Source of the DNA: Melanopsichium pennsylvanicum
Lineage: Eukaryota > Basidiomycota > Ustilaginomycetes > Ustilaginales
Length of the DNA stretch: 64,000 nt
NCBI GenBank assembly: GCA_900208305.1
Contig: OAPG01000005.1
Location: forward strand, 558,001 to 622,000
Direction of reading: 5' to 3'
The notes under the pieces are model-generated. The model saw only the letters and a program-made list of their open reading frames with translations, was not told the origin of the DNA and made no database searches. Each line of letters starts with the position of its first letter. Within the stretch, counting starts at the first letter, position 1. Below, one piece after another: positions 50,690 through 62,904 of the stretch. The translations under genes and the position numbers were made by a program.

Positions 50690-51531
50690 GATACCTTTTA
50701 TCCCACCACTGCATCTTTTTTTTTTAAACTTCCTCTCTTCCGTATACTGTACATACGCACTTGCATCTGAAAAACAACATAATAACAATATACTTTTACC
50801 CATTTTTCTGCGCAATCACGATCCAGCCTATCCATTCAATCGCACAGACCCTTAACTGAATTGTGCATGTTGGCAACGAATAGTAATTATATGCTAGAGT
50901 ACAAGATGGGGAAAACACAACCAGAAAAATCGAAGAAAACCGCGCGAAGAATGGAAAGCGAGACACAGAAGGCGAGGCTGAATGCGAACAAGTAGCCCAG
51001 GAAACAAAACAAGTATGAGTGACGAGCAGAGGGAGAAAGGGAGGTCGCATTGACATCACGCGGGTTGCCGCTGAAAATGTGCATCTGAACGACTGCGCCC
51101 GAGAAGAGGGGAAGAAAGAGAGAGAGCGATGGAGAGGACAAGACAGGTGGTGAAACTGATTCCCTTCTCCTCATTTACTGAATCGAGTCAATCAACGAAA
51201 GACTTATCGAGTCAAGCACGAGCCAAGCGCAATCATCGAATACTGGCCAATGTGTGTGCGCATGATTCCATGCTGGAGCAAAGGCATTGATTGCCTCAAC
51301 GACGGTAAAAAGGTGGTCATGGTGGTGTTTCGATGTCATCCCATCCTCTCTGTACCACTGGCGTGCTGTGCTCTGTGGCAGGATCGGGAGCTGGAGCTCA
51401 AATTTGCTCGACAGTAATCTTCCAGAAGAGACTGGAGGGGTCACGGGGGCGAAAAAGAAAATAAGAAAGTAGAAAAGAAAAAGATGCGGGGTAGCGATCA
51501 AGGGAAAAAAGGGGGGAGGGTGTTTTACTTG
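50690..51531. other. Convergent 3' region EEP gene / CBF5
   Basis: About 840 bases between two gene ends, rich in purine tracts on the plus strand. Hydrophobic minus-strand frames exist but look like an artefact of that bias. No gene supported. Confidence 0.5.
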
Positions 51532-53016
51532 TCACTTCTTGTCCTTCTTATCCTTCTTCTTCTTTTCCGACTTGGGGGTCTCGACACCGGCAGCGGCGGC
51601 CTCAGCAGCCTTCTTCTCCTTCTTCTCCTTCTTACGCTTCTTCCTCTCCTCCTCGGTCTCGCCATCCGTTGCAGCACCCGGTGTTTCCTCGAGCTTCCTC
51701 TTCTTAGTCTCGCTAGCGTCCTTCTTTGGTGTGACAGGCTCAACGACCACAGCAGCGGCAGCAACTGCCTCAACATCGTTGGTAGGAGCAGCGGCAGCCG
51801 AACCCTCTGAGTAGTCGACGTACTCTTTCTTCCACTTGTCGGGTGTAACACCGTTGATGGCCTTTCCGTGCTTATCGAGCTTTCCGGTCTTGATCATGGC
51901 CTTCTTCTCTTGAGCCTTGGGACCGAGACCCCATCGTCGTGGGTAGGTGTCACGCTCCATGATGCAACGCTTGACCTTGGCAACCACACCGTGGTCGCAC
52001 GTCGAGAGGTCTACGGTGGACATCTGTGCAATGGCGAGAGCGATGGCCTCACCCTTTGTGGTCATGAGCACAACCTCCTCGTGGCATTCGATGTCCTTCT
52101 CGTATCGCAGCAGACCGGGAATCATGAGCTTGGCACCGTAGCAGACGGCGTTGACGGCTGAGTCCTTGACAACGATACGCTTGTAGCCGGTGAGCAACGA
52201 TTCGAGAGGGCGGATGACGCGGCGGAGATAGGATTCGTCACGCTGGTTGTCGTAGAGCCACTGAGCATCGAGAACATCGTGCATGGTGACGATGGAGTCG
52301 TTTTCGGAAAGAGCACCGGAGCGAACACGACGAAGCTCCTGCATGTGACCACCGACGCCGAGCAAGAGACCGAGGTGAACACAGAGGGTACGGATGTAGG
52401 TACCGGCCTCACAACTGACCCAGAAGACGGCGAGATGACGGTCGTTGTCGAATTCGATGAGCTTGGATTCATAGATGGTTCGGATACGAAGCTGACGCTT
52501 GACGGCTGAGATCAAAGGGGGTCGCTGGAAGAGAGAGCCAGTGAGAGTCTCGATGGCGCGAGGGAGCTTCTTGGCGTCATCAAGCTTGTCGTGAAGACGT
52601 AGCACGGCAACGTACTCCTTACCGGCACCCTGCTGCGATTTGACGAGACGAGTGGCACGGTCGATGCATACAATGAGACAGCCTGTAACCTTTGGGTCGA
52701 GGGTACCAGAGTGACCGGTTTTTTCGACACGTAGGATACGACGAAGCCAAGAGACGACCTCGTGCGAAGAAGGGTTGGAGGGCTTGTCGAGGTTGATGAC
52801 ACCAGACTTGATGTAGGTGTGGAGGTCACGCTTAAGAGGCGAGCAGCCGTGAGGGATGGGAGTGAAGTGGGAGCTGCGAACAAGAAGATTGTCGTAGTTT
52901 TTGAGCAACAAAGGCCAGTCAGAAGTGTTGAGCTTGGGGCCAGAGTTCTCGGGCTTGATCATGAAATCGCCCTTCTCCTGGACCTCGGCAACAGTGGTAC
53001 CGAGTGGAAGAGACAT
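51532..53016 (-). CDS. CBF5: H/ACA snoRNP pseudouridine synthase Cbf5 (dyskerin)
   Basis: Single exon of 494 residues. Cbf5 is the catalytic subunit of H/ACA snoRNPs and converts uridines to pseudouridine in rRNA and other RNAs in the nucleolus. Near-identical family blocks are visible: [20 protein letters not shown], the catalytic Asp107 in [32 protein letters not shown], the TruB core to about residue 260, and the PUA domain including [19 protein letters not shown]. The C-terminus is a long Lys/Glu tail (KKEKKEKKA...) as in yeast Cbf5. It is divergent from the ribosomal protein eL22 gene over a 677-base shared region. Confidence 0.98.
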   Translation of the reverse strand: MSLPLGTTVAEVQEKGDFMIKPENSGPKLNTSDWPLLLKNYDNLLVRSSHFTPIPHGCSPLKRDLHTYIKSGVINLDKPSNPSSHEVVSWLRRILRVEKTGHSGTLDPKVTGCLIVCIDRATRLVKSQQGAGKEYVAVLRLHDKLDDAKKLPRAIETLTGSLFQRPPLISAVKRQLRIRTIYESKLIEFDNDRHLAVFWVSCEAGTYIRTLCVHLGLLLGVGGHMQELRRVRSGALSENDSIVTMHDVLDAQWLYDNQRDESYLRRVIRPLESLLTGYKRIVVKDSAVNAVCYGAKLMIPGLLRYEKDIECHEEVVLMTTKGEAIALAIAQMSTVDLSTCDHGVVAKVKRCIMERDTYPRRWGLGPKAQEKKAMIKTGKLDKHGKAINGVTPDKWKKEYVDYSEGSAAAAPTNDVEAVAAAAVVVEPVTPKKDASETKKRKLEETPGAATDGETEEERKKRKKEKKEKKAAEAAAAGVETPKSEKKKKDKKDKK

Positions 53017-53693
53017 GTCGGAGCAACACTTGAAGCGGGTATATTAGCTGTTTTGAGTGATGAAATGGATGTTGCTGAAAGTATTGCGGAGCAGTGTTTG
53101 AGGGTGAAGAGAGGTGTGACCAGAAAGTATAGCGATAACAAGCAAGGCACACTTGAGATTTGATCGTGACCAAAGAAATGTGACCATTGTGCTGTGCTGT
53201 ACTGTGCTGTCTGGTGCTGTGTTGTGCTGTGTTGTGCTGTGCTGTACTGTACTCTGTTCTGCGCGGTTCTGCCTCTCAAAGCTTTCTTTTTTTGAGAGAA
53301 AAAAAATCGTGGGTCTGAGGTTTGTGTGCGCAGTCATCTGCTGCTCGACCTCGCAAAAAAAAAAAAACTGCAAATTCCGCGAGGCCAGTTTATCATGTCA
53401 TGTTGACTAATGACTTTTTAGGGATTTATGTACCTTGACTCTGAGGAATCTGACCTTTTTGCGGCCTAACATTCTGTTGGATTGTCCAGATGTTGGCCCT
53501 TACTATCTTGCACGTGATTTAGGCAAGAGAAACTGTAAAAATTTTCTGGCCAGGTTGCAAATGGCTCTATTCCGAGTTTGCATGAGTTGATAGACAATTG
53601 TGAGGACGGATCCTGTTCCTCATCAACAACCTTTCCATTCCACCATCTTTGTCTCGCTTTGCTGATTTACCAGTAGGCTACATATCAATCAAA
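53017..53693. promoter_or_regulatory. Shared divergent promoter CBF5 / eL22
   Basis: 677 bases between the two start codons, both genes of ribosome biogenesis. It contains a CTGTG/CTGTA pentanucleotide array (53189-53262), an A run (53355-53366) and AAAAATTTT at 53537-53545. The last matches the core of the yeast rRNA-processing element. That yeast-type control applies here is inference. Confidence 0.5.
53189..53262. repeat. GCTGT/ACTGT pentanucleotide array
   Basis: About fourteen imperfect five-base units (GCTGT, ACTGT, GTTGT) in the CBF5/eL22 shared promoter, on the CBF5 side. Resembles the array near 43174. Confidence 0.85.
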
Positions 53694-54866
53694 ATGGTAA
53701 GTATCTGCATCGTATATAAACACACAAACAGCAATGCCAAACCACATTCGATCGCCTCGCCGAGCATGATCTCGACAGCATCCTCGCCTAGCATCAGGCA
53801 CAGCACCAGGCACACATTGTTCCTGCTTTGACCGAGGTCTCACGCATTTTGTATCAGGGTCGACTTGATGCTGGAATGAGGACTATTTCATGACACGCAA
53901 CCAAAATCATGGAGCGATTTCGGCTGGCTATACACCTCATGGCAACACCATTCACCAGATCTCTGACCTAGAATCTCCTGTACTGCTGTTTTACCTCACC
54001 AGGCTGTCACTAAGAACACCAAGGCTTCCGCCAAGCACAGCAAGACCGCTCACAAGTTCTTCATCGACTTCTCCGGTCCCGCAAAAGACGGTATTCTTGA
54101 CGCCGCCGCTTTCGAGAAGTACCTACACGATCGCATCAAGGTTGACGGCAAGGCCGGCAACCTCGGTGACAACGTCTCCATCACCAGTGAGGGTAAGTAG
54201 TTTTAAGCTAAGCAACGGCTTGGGCTGAAGGAGGCAGTCATTGCACACATGGAGAAAAAATAGAGAAGAGACCCCAGAACTCGGTCAGCAATTACACTGC
54301 TGTGTGCCCTTGACAGCACACGTTGGTTTGTTGCTCCTGCGACCGGTCAGGCTGGTCATAACTTGTGGACAGATAGCATAGACAGGAGACAGCAGCAATG
54401 TTGTCTTCGTTGCATGCCATTCTGCGTCCCAGGATCATGACCCGCTCTCGAGATCATGTTTTTTATCTTTCTCCATTTGCTCTGCAGTGCATGCTCTTAT
54501 GTCTCGACCGTAGCTTTTTCATCTTCCTTATCCCGACCTCCTTTTACAGAAGGTTGGCTTTTTGCACTCGAGTCGGAGATGGCTGACACAAGCTCTCTCG
54601 TCCTCGAACTCGACCTCGGCGTTTCTCCTTTTCCTTTTCTTCGTAACCTTCTCGCGCTCTGTTCATTTCCAACCTAAACAGGTGAGGGCAAGATCTGGGT
54701 TGACACCAACGTTCCTTTCTCCAAGCGCTACCTTAAGTACCTCACCAAGAAGCACTTGCGAAAGCAGCAGCTGCGTGACTGGCTGCGTGTCGTCGCCACT
54801 TCCAAGCAAGGCTACGAGATCAAGTTCTTCAACGTCTCGTACGACCAGGAGGAGGCCGAGAACTAA
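53694..54866 (+). CDS. RPL22: 60S ribosomal protein eL22
   Basis: Three exons, 53694-53696, 54003-54192 and 54682-54866, give 125 residues. The first exon codes only for the start Met; the ATG is directly followed by GTAAGT. The rest matches eL22: [54 protein letters not shown] and [20 protein letters not shown], ending in the acidic tail EEAEN. eL22 sits on the outer face of the large ribosomal subunit near the exit tunnel. The two introns are long for this genome (306 and 489 bases), which is often seen in ribosomal protein genes and can serve expression control. Confidence 0.95.
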
Positions 54867-55787
54867 GTGCACATTCAGCGCTCTTAGCATTTTAGGCCCT
54901 TGAGTTTTTTATGTTGTTTCCGAGTTCATGTTTCTGTTGCCCACTGTTGCGGCAAGGTCGGTTTCACCATGTTGGCGGATTGAATGTTGCGCAGCGGTTA
55001 GTGGCATCAGATGATTATGCTTTGAATGACATTTTTTGCCCAAAAGCCGGGAAAAGGGAAGCTCTGACTTTCTGACCCGGTACCAATCCTCCCAGCCTTG
55101 ACTCGACCTGTGCGTGGTGCGTGATGTCGTATCATATGGTGTCGTCAGCTCGCTCGATTCAAAACTGCCGGCATTTCTGAGCACGCCAAGCTTTGGTAGG
55201 TCGAGATAGATAGAAGATTTGCCATGCCACCGTTCCACACTGTTAGATTCTTTTACCAATCTCTGGATAGCCACGCAACTGCATCGCTCACGTAAAGCTA
55301 ATTGCAACAGCAGTGAAGTTAGCCGTCCAAGGATCAATGAGACCCTGCGCTGCATACACTGTATCTGTGCATGAGACAGTCGGATTCTGGGTGGACGGTG
55401 TGTGTAAGTAATTCTGCGCGCGGCAACCGGCTTTTCGAGGGGCGGCGATTAGGCGGCACTGCCTCCACTCGGCAATCCAGCTGCTGCCAATTGTGAGTGT
55501 GCACATGGTTCTCACTCTACCCCATCTCGACTTTGTCGGGCCTCTGCTCTTGTCGCTCATCTCCTCTTCCCCTTGAAGCCTCGATTCAGCTTTTCAATAG
55601 ACGCTGCACAATAGATTCCAACGATACTCCATCGTACCTGTTTTTACGGTCTTTCCAGTGATCCTGCAAGATCAGACAGCGACCCAAGTCTCCCTAGAGT
55701 CCACGTTGGCCTAATCACATCCGAGTTCAGCATAGTAGTGCGCGACTTTTTTCTTCTAACCCAGATCGCTTCAACGCTCACTTTCAG
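54867..55787. other. Intergenic region eL22 to DCAF11-like gene
   Basis: About 920 bases with no gene recognised. TTTCAG directly precedes the start codon at 55788, so a 5' UTR intron acceptor is possible. Confidence 0.5.
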
Positions 55788-58380
55788 ATGGAATCAAACA
55801 TGAGCGAAACCGCGCCCTCGCTCGACTACGCCCACGAGGCAGAAATCACTGATGACGAGCTGCCACGACACCAGGATAGCGACATCTTTTTCGAAGATGA
55901 CGGCGACTATGTCGACGATGACCAAGATGACCAAGATGACGAAGAGATGATGCTTCAAGACGCCCTCGAGGAGATGGTTGCGCAGGCAGAGGCAAGAGAC
56001 TCGTTTGGTGCACAGTTCGACGATTCCGAAGGCGACTCTGAATACATGCCTTCAGATGAAGATGGCTCAGTCTACCAAGATCTCATTCAAGATGCGGGCG
56101 GTCTAGAGATTGAGATGGCGGATGAGGACGACGAAAACGTCCAAGACGATGACGATGACGAGAGCGTGCAAGAAAGCCGCGGCGGACAAAGCATCACAAT
56201 CGACATCCGTGACCTTCTACGCGCACATCTCGAAGCCAGCAATGACGAAGAAGGAAATGGCGAAGATGTCGGAGAGCTCAGTACAAGAGCAGCCATCTCG
56301 CGCGCACTCAACAGTATCGGCATCACTGGACTGCAGCGTCTTCTAGCGGCAGCTACTGGCGGCGTCGTCAATGAGAACGACGACGATGATGACGATGACG
56401 AGGAGGACGATGGCCAAGACAACTGGTATCACATGGCTCGCTCATCGCGAATGTCTGATTTCTGGGAGCCCATCACTGACCCAATACGATCCGGCCAAGA
56501 ATTACTCCTCAGTGGCGATTTTGGACGCCAACCTAAGAGACCCCTCCACTCTCCGCGCTCTGCCTTCGCCGAAAGCAGCAACCTTTCCGACCTCGTCCAG
56601 CAACGCAAGTATGCTCGTCGCCGCATCGCTAAAGCCGACATGGCCTCCTTTGTGCCCAACACCAACGGCACCATTGTGGCTACCTACCCAGCCCGTGTGT
56701 ACTGTGGCCAGTATTCGCAAGATTCCTCCTTCTTCTACACATGTACGCAAGACTTTCGGGTACACATGTACGACACCACCACCGCAGGGCCCACGAGGGT
56801 ACAAGTTCACGATGACGGACCAAGACGAGTACGCAACAGCTGGTTCTTCAGCTCCATGGGCACGACGCAATATACCTCGCTCAACATGACAAAGAGTATC
56901 CAGGGCAGGCAAGGTAACTGGACGATCACGGATGCGAACCTCAGCCCAGATAATCAGTGGATGATTTACTCGAGCATCACACCTTACGTGCATCTCGTAC
57001 CTACAAGGCAGGACTTCGACACGGGAGGAAGGACGCCGAGTGACAATCAGGTGATGCTCGATTTCAGTAATACCGAAGACGATGATACTGGGGTAAGATG
57101 GCGCTCAGCAGTAAGACCCTCCCCTTTGCCCCTTCCCACTTGCCCCTTTCAATTTCTATTTTCCTCTTTCCATCCTTTTTACCTCCTCCCTACAGAAGAA
57201 GAAGCTGACCCAAGTGCACTTGCACTTTCACTTTTTTTATTATTATTATTCATTGTCTTAGATTTGGTCGATTCGATTCTCTGGCGACTCGCGAGAGATT
57301 GTTGCAGGTGCCCACTTTGGTGACATTTACGTGTACGACATTGAAGCTCGCCGACGTGTGCTGCGCGTTGAAGGCCACTCGGACGATGTTAATGCCGTAG
57401 CTTTTGCCGACGCTGCATCGTCGAACGTTCTCATCTCTGGCTCGGACGATTCTTTCGTCAAGGTATGGGATCGTCGCTCGCTGTCGGGCGGCAAAGCAGC
57501 TGGAGTGCTAATGGGTCATACGGAAGGAGTCACGTACGTCTCGCCCAAGGGCGATGGTAGATACTGCATCTCGAACGGAAAGGATCAGTCTTGTCGGTTG
57601 TGGGATTTGCGCATGATGCATTCGAGCTCAAAGTTTGACAGGATGACGCATCTGGATTACGGGTTGAGAAATTGGGATTACAGGAACATGTCGTATCGTC
57701 AGCCGCGGTACCAAGCACACCCTCAGGATTGTTCGGTCATGACCTATCGTGGACACGCAGTTTTGAAGACGCTCATTAGGTGCCATTTCTCGCCTCAAGA
57801 GACGACGGGTCAGAAATACATCTACTCTGGCAGTGCAGATGGAAAGATCCACATCTGGAACCTGGACGGAACGGTGGCGCAAGTGCTGGATCGGTCCAAG
57901 GTGAGGCCACTTTACGCTGAAAAGGACCCGATGATGCAGATCCACGCATACAAGACTTCGGACAACGGCGATCAAGACGAGGAGAGCGATGATGACGATG
58001 CCGAAATCTTTCGCGAGCCTGGGCTTGCGTCGGATCCAAGTGCACCCTCTTTGCCATGGTTCAAGCGCAAGCACCCCATTCGACATACATGGAGGGAGAA
58101 CGTATCGTCCACCTTTAGCAATCCTTTATCTGGTGGTGTTGGCGGAGGTAGGGATGGAGGGAGAGCAGGTCGGGGTCACCGAGGCACCGGCGGAGGAGCG
58201 GTGTGCACGGTAAGAGACGTCAGTTGGCATCCGCAAGAGCCGAGCTTGATGAGCACTGCGTGGGACGGCAACGAAGGCGAGAGTGGTAGCATTGCTAAAC
58301 ACGAATTGGCTGATTGGAGTAAGAGGCATATGACGTTGGAGGACGTTGAGGCGCAAAGGCAGCTCGAGGCGAAGGGATGA
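55788..58380 (+). CDS. WD40 protein, DCAF11/WDR23-like
   Basis: Two exons, 55788-57110 and 57262-58380, give 813 residues; a donor at 57093 instead would give 807 with the same frame. The N-terminal 230 residues are very acidic. WD40 repeats follow, including IWSIRFSGDSREIVAGA, HSDDVNAVAFAD, DGRYCISNGKDQSCRLWDLR and YRGHAVLKTLIRCHFSP...YIYSGSADGKIHIW. The order and the last block are typical of DCAF11 (WDR23) and plant LEC14B. DCAF11 is a substrate receptor of the CUL4-DDB1 ubiquitin ligase; the two WDxR boxes (VKVWDRR and CRLWDLR) are the kind that contact DDB1. An acidic insertion and a Gly-rich stretch interrupt the late repeats. A second ATG at 55800 is also possible. Confidence 0.87.
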
Positions 58381-59000
58381 GCACGTACACACGCCAGCAT
58401 GCTGTTTGAGATTTTACTTGCCCAGTTTTTGCTCAAAATTCAACGCGCAATACGCTCACACAAATCTCTGCTAGCTGAGAGCGTGTATATGTGCGCCCTT
58501 TGAGATCGTCCAAGAAACGTTATGAGAAATATAAAGTCTATACGGTTGCCGTCGAAATGGAAGCCATGTTAAAAAGCAAGAGGGGGGAACAGTAATTTTT
58601 TGTGGTCACGCAAAACCAACTCAAAATGGCAAGAGGACCCTGAATTTATTCGGTCCCGTTGCTCCATGACACGTTTTCTGACCGATGTGGTGGCGTGAAT
58701 TTCAACAGGGACGGCGATTCAACCTCCACACATTTCTAGCTGTGCTGTGCATGGGCTGCTGAGAGTAAGAGAAGAGTTAAATGATGTTACAGTAGTTGGT
58801 TAGCGTGGGTTGAGCTGAATGCGGCGCATCGTCAGCCGGACACTGCAATCCCCCACCAGTTTGAGTGCTCATCATTATTGTGACTCACGACTGTTGACAG
58901 GGGTATGCATACAGTTTAATTCACAATCCACTCAATACTGCTCACTATTTCCCTCATCTTTATCACCATCACAGGTAGTAAAATTCTCAAAATACCAAAC
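58381..59000. other. Intergenic region DCAF11-like to aminopeptidase
   Basis: About 620 bases without a recognisable gene. CACAG at about 58970-58974 just before the aminopeptidase start could be an acceptor of a leader intron. Confidence 0.5.
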
Positions 59001-60251
59001 ATGAAGCTTACCATCCCTATCGCGGCCGTCGCTGTGGCACTCTCCGGAGTCTCGGCTCTGCCTATCCAAGCTGGTGTTCAAGACCTGGCCTCAACTACCG
59101 GTTTTGCTGGATCGATTTTCACCACTCTCACCTCGAGTTTCAAGCACATGTTTTCCGCACGTCTTATCCAAACCGCTCCAGATCAACAGCCTTACTGGAC
59201 CACCGAAATGGGCAAGCAAATCTTGTGGTACCGTGGAATTCACTTTATGGATCTCACCGATACGCCTACCTTAGGTCAAATCAATGCTGCTCTTGCTCAA
59301 GCCAACCCATCCTCTTCGTTTGTCAAAGATGGTTCCAAGTTCCCCGAAAGCGTATCTCACCAGAAACAACTCAAACGTGTGTTTCAAGACATTTCCCAGG
59401 ATGGTCCTAGAGCGCATTTGGAAAAGTTTACGAGCTTTCACACAAGATACTACAAGTCGGAAACGGGGCGTCAGTCGCAAGCATGGCTGCTCAGCACGGT
59501 TTCTGATCTGGTAAAGAACCATTCGGATTTCATCAAGGTGGAAGAATTCCCTCACCCTTGGGGTCAGAACAGTATCTTGCTCAAGATCAAAGCAAGTGAC
59601 AAGCGTTTGACCGACAAGAAAGGTGTAACTATTTTGGGTGCTCATCAGGATAGTACTAACCTGTTTCCGTTTTTCGCTGCTCCTGGTGCGGATGATGATG
59701 GTAGTGGAACTGTTACCATTATCGAAGCGTTGCGAGTGTTGCTCTTGTCCCACTGGAGACCGGAGAGTGATGTGGAACTGCATTGGTATAGCGCCGAAGA
59801 AGGAGGATTGCTTGGTTCCCAAGCCGTTGCTCAAGCTTATGAACGAAAAGGTATCAAAGTCCATGCCATGTTACAACAAGATATGACCGCTTTTGTCAAA
59901 ACCGGTACCAAGGAAACGGTAGGCTTGGTGGCGGACTTTGTGAGTCAACCTTTGACAAAGTTTATCGGAATGCTCGTGGACAATTACCTCGACATTGGTT
60001 ATACACACACCAAGCTGGGTTATGCGGGAAGTGATCATGCAAGTTGGACAAAGATTGGTGCAGATAGTGCGTTTGCTATTGAGGCAACGTTTGAGAATAG
60101 TAATCTTAAGAGGATTCATACTACTCAGGATACTTTTGATCATCCAGAGTTTAGTTTTGAGCATCTTATGCAATTTGTTAGGTTGAGTGCCAGTTTTGTG
60201 GTCGAATTGGCTGGGTGGAGCGAGGTGGAAAGGAGAGAAGGGGTGAATTAG
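59001..60251 (+). CDS. Secreted M28 aminopeptidase (leucine aminopeptidase 1 type)
   Basis: Single exon of 416 residues. Residues 1-19 form a cleavable signal peptide (MKLTIPIAAVAVALSGVSA). A propeptide of about 90-110 residues and the M28 metallopeptidase domain follow. The two-zinc site is complete: His215 and catalytic Asp217 in GAHQDS, the bridging Asp in GADDDGSG (231-233), catalytic Glu266 with Glu267 in SAEEGGLLGS, Asp294 in LQQDM and His346 in GSDHASW. Such enzymes remove N-terminal hydrophobic residues from peptides outside the cell or in the vacuole. Length and motif order match fungal leucine aminopeptidase 1 (family M28E). Confidence 0.93.
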   Translation: MKLTIPIAAVAVALSGVSALPIQAGVQDLASTTGFAGSIFTTLTSSFKHMFSARLIQTAPDQQPYWTTEMGKQILWYRGIHFMDLTDTPTLGQINAALAQANPSSSFVKDGSKFPESVSHQKQLKRVFQDISQDGPRAHLEKFTSFHTRYYKSETGRQSQAWLLSTVSDLVKNHSDFIKVEEFPHPWGQNSILLKIKASDKRLTDKKGVTILGAHQDSTNLFPFFAAPGADDDGSGTVTIIEALRVLLLSHWRPESDVELHWYSAEEGGLLGSQAVAQAYERKGIKVHAMLQQDMTAFVKTGTKETVGLVADFVSQPLTKFIGMLVDNYLDIGYTHTKLGYAGSDHASWTKIGADSAFAIEATFENSNLKRIHTTQDTFDHPEFSFEHLMQFVRLSASFVVELAGWSEVERREGVN

Positions 60252-60573
60252 GCAGAAGGAGTGGAAGCAGCTTCTTTTCGTGCTTTGAGACTTTTGATTG
60301 TCTTTTTGAATGTTTGGAAATGCTGTACGACTTGGACGGTGATATTTTAGATTCATGTTTTTTTTTTTTGTTTTGGTCAAATTTTAAAGCCAGTTGGAAG
60401 TTCATTCGCTCGATTGTGCGAACACATCACATCACGTATGGCTAAGTCAGACCAAATGACAACAAAATAAGTTGCTGAGCATTGCCAACAAAGACACAAA
60501 AGTTGCAACCAAGGACAAATGAACAGATTGAAGAGAGGTAAATAAAAGAAGAAGAAAAAGCGGGGGGGGTTTG
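60252..60573. other. Convergent 3' region aminopeptidase / LTV1
   Basis: About 320 bases with AT-rich tracts and a short G run near 60563. No gene recognised. Confidence 0.6.
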
Positions 60574-60830
60574 TTAGAGCAGACGCATACCTGCTGGTCC
60601 ACCTTCGGATTGCTTTCGACCCTTTTCTGCTTTTTGCTGTCTCTTCTTTTCGGATGCAAAAGCGATTTTTGTTTTTAATTTTCTCTCCTTACGTTCCTTT
60701 TTGTTGACTTTGAGAGCTTGCTTTCTCGCCTTGCGATCCTCTTTGCTCTCGTTCCGGTCGCGTTTGGAGGTGACGGCAATGGTCGACATGCGTCGAGCCA
60801 ATTCTCCTCCTTCAGTCGCATCCGAATCAT

Positions 60831-60863
<33 letters not shown>

Positions 60864-62904
60864 CTTCTTCGCCTTCGCTCTCTTCCGTATCGGAACCCAA
60901 CCCAGCACAACCATTCGCTTTAGGCAGCCGAAGTGCACCTCGACCATGCTCGTCTCCTTTATCCGATCCAGCTTCATCATCGAGCGAGTTGAATGGTGCA
61001 CCATTCTTCTTCTTGTTACCATGGGAACGGGGTTTAGAATACCCAACAATTTCCGGGAATCCAGTTCTCGGGTTGATGCGGATCTTTGGCAACCTCTCTT
61101 GGTCGTTCAAAAACGCACTTGCACTTGGCCTTTGACTGGTGTATGAAGTCATACTTGGTGCTAATCCACTTCCCAATTTAGCCATCCCTCCTCCCGCCGC
61201 TCCCCCACCCGTTCCACCCGCCAGACTACCTGGACGGAAAGCACTTGCATTACTACCGCCAAACACGCTTTCCTTGGCACTGAGGGTTCGTGGATGATTC
61301 TCCAAGTTCGTCTTCGTAGACTGGATCGTCTCCACATCCCATTTCTCCCTCATGTGACTCCTAGGCACTGGATCCACAATCTCCTCATCCGGACTTTCGT
61401 AATCTTCATACTCTCCAAGATCACCTTCCCCTTTCCCCTCGTCGTCTTGTTTACCCGCCCACTCTCGGCCATTGATGCGCGCTTTGCCCAGAGCCTGTCT
61501 CAAAATGGTCAATTTCTCTACACTCGTCGAGTCAATTCCGCCCAAAGCCTCCCTGAGCTTACCATGTTTGGTCTCGTACTTTGCCAAGAAATCATCCATG
61601 ATACCTTCAAAGTCCTCCCTGGTGACAACCTCACCCGCCTCTTCGCCGTCGCTATCCACAAACTCTTCGTCGTCCTCCTCTTCCTCGAGATCCTCCAGCG
61701 ATTCGAGCGAAGGATCAAAGTCTTGTTTGATACCGTATTTTCGTCCCAATTGGGCAAATCGGTCGTCTAAATCGGTCAAACCTTTGTTACGGAACATAGC
61801 GGAGGAGGACATGGACCAGGCGGTGGAGCCTCCACCGATGGATGGAGCTTTTGTAGATGCGGCCCTGCGAGCAAGCGCACCAGGTTTACCTTTTTTGCCA
61901 ATCGCCGTTCCACCCGCTGTGTACATGGTGCCTGCGCGAGAACCGGCTCGTGACCCCTCGCGTAGACTTGCCAATTCATCTCGATCCTCATCTTGATCTT
62001 GCTCTTGATCTTGACCGTGGTGCAAGCCAGAGGCCTTCTGGTTGCGCTCGAGTTGTTGCTGTTGTTTGAACAGAGCGATTCTGGCTTCAAGGGAGAGATT
62101 CTCTTGACCAAGCTCTGCAAGCTCCCTTTGCGCTCGGAGCGCAGGATCGGCCCAAATAGCCTCATCTCCTTCCGGTGCATCGTTCCTCCACTCATCATCA
62201 GGTCTCACTACACCATCCCACTCTCCATCGGCTACGACCTCGCCGAAAAAGTCATCATCCAGATCATCGTCCACAAACGCCTCGTCATCCAATGCTTCCA
62301 ACGCTTGACGCAGATGTGGGTCCATATCCGGCTGGAAACCTTGAAGACTCGGCTCCACGGCCAAATGCGAGGTGAAGGAGAATGGAATCTCGTTTTTACT
62401 CGGCAAAACGCTTGCAGGAAGATTCAATGCGTGCTCTGCCTTGCTATTATCCGCTTGTGCATCTTGCTTGAGTGCGAATGAATCTTTGGCCTTGGCTTTA
62501 GCCTTATTTGCACCTGCGGCAGACACTAGGATGGTATCCAGGGTTTCGTCTACATTTTCTCCACCTCTCTTGACATTTTCATCGTCATTGATAGGCCTCA
62601 AATGCTGCATGTAGTCGTACTCTGTGTCGTCAAAGTAGACACCATAGTTGGCGGCTTCACCAATGTTGCTCCTTATGGGTTTGCCCAATTTGTCCCTAGT
62701 CAAGCTTGCATCCGCTTCGAGTTCTGCTCTGGTCTTGCCTTTGGCTCGGGACTGGTTGGCAGGGTCGTAGGATAGGAGGACGTGGGCACCTGCATCGGGA
62801 TCATTGATGAGCGGATCACGCTGCGATCGATGGACGAGTTGGAAATGTTGGGCTTTGTCTGAACGCCAGATGGACTTATTCTTGGTCTTGGACTTTGTTG
62901 GCAT
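60574..62904 (-). CDS. LTV1: 40S ribosome biogenesis factor Ltv1
   Basis: Single exon of 776 residues. Ltv1 binds pre-40S particles, holds back uS3 positioning and is released by casein kinase 1 phosphorylation during late maturation. The N-terminus with FQLVHRSQRDPLINDPDA is the family hallmark; ANYGVYFDDTEYDYMQHLRP, DEAFVDDDLDDDFF and DDRFAQLGRKYGIKQDFDPSLESLED are further conserved blocks. The C-terminus is a basic helix rich in Lys/Arg. It is much longer than yeast Ltv1 (463) because of inserted low-complexity parts, including a run of ten Asp near residues 682-691 coded by an ATC/GAT repeat. LTV1 and CSL4 diverge from a shared 600-base region. Confidence 0.95.
60832..60861. repeat. ATC trinucleotide repeat inside LTV1
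   Basis: Ten ATC units, read on the coding strand as ten GAT codons (poly-Asp). In frame, so copy-number change would vary the acidic run only. Confidence 0.95.

Noticed and set aside
50887..51501. Hydrophobic minus-strand frames in the EEP/CBF5 gap
   Set aside because: The plus strand is purine-rich here, so the minus strand codes for Phe/Leu/Ser by base composition alone. No family pattern, no supported splice model.
54193..54681. snoRNA in eL22 intron 2
   Set aside because: A short hairpin is present, but I could not find a convincing C/D box pair or a full H/ACA layout by eye, so no RNA feature is claimed.
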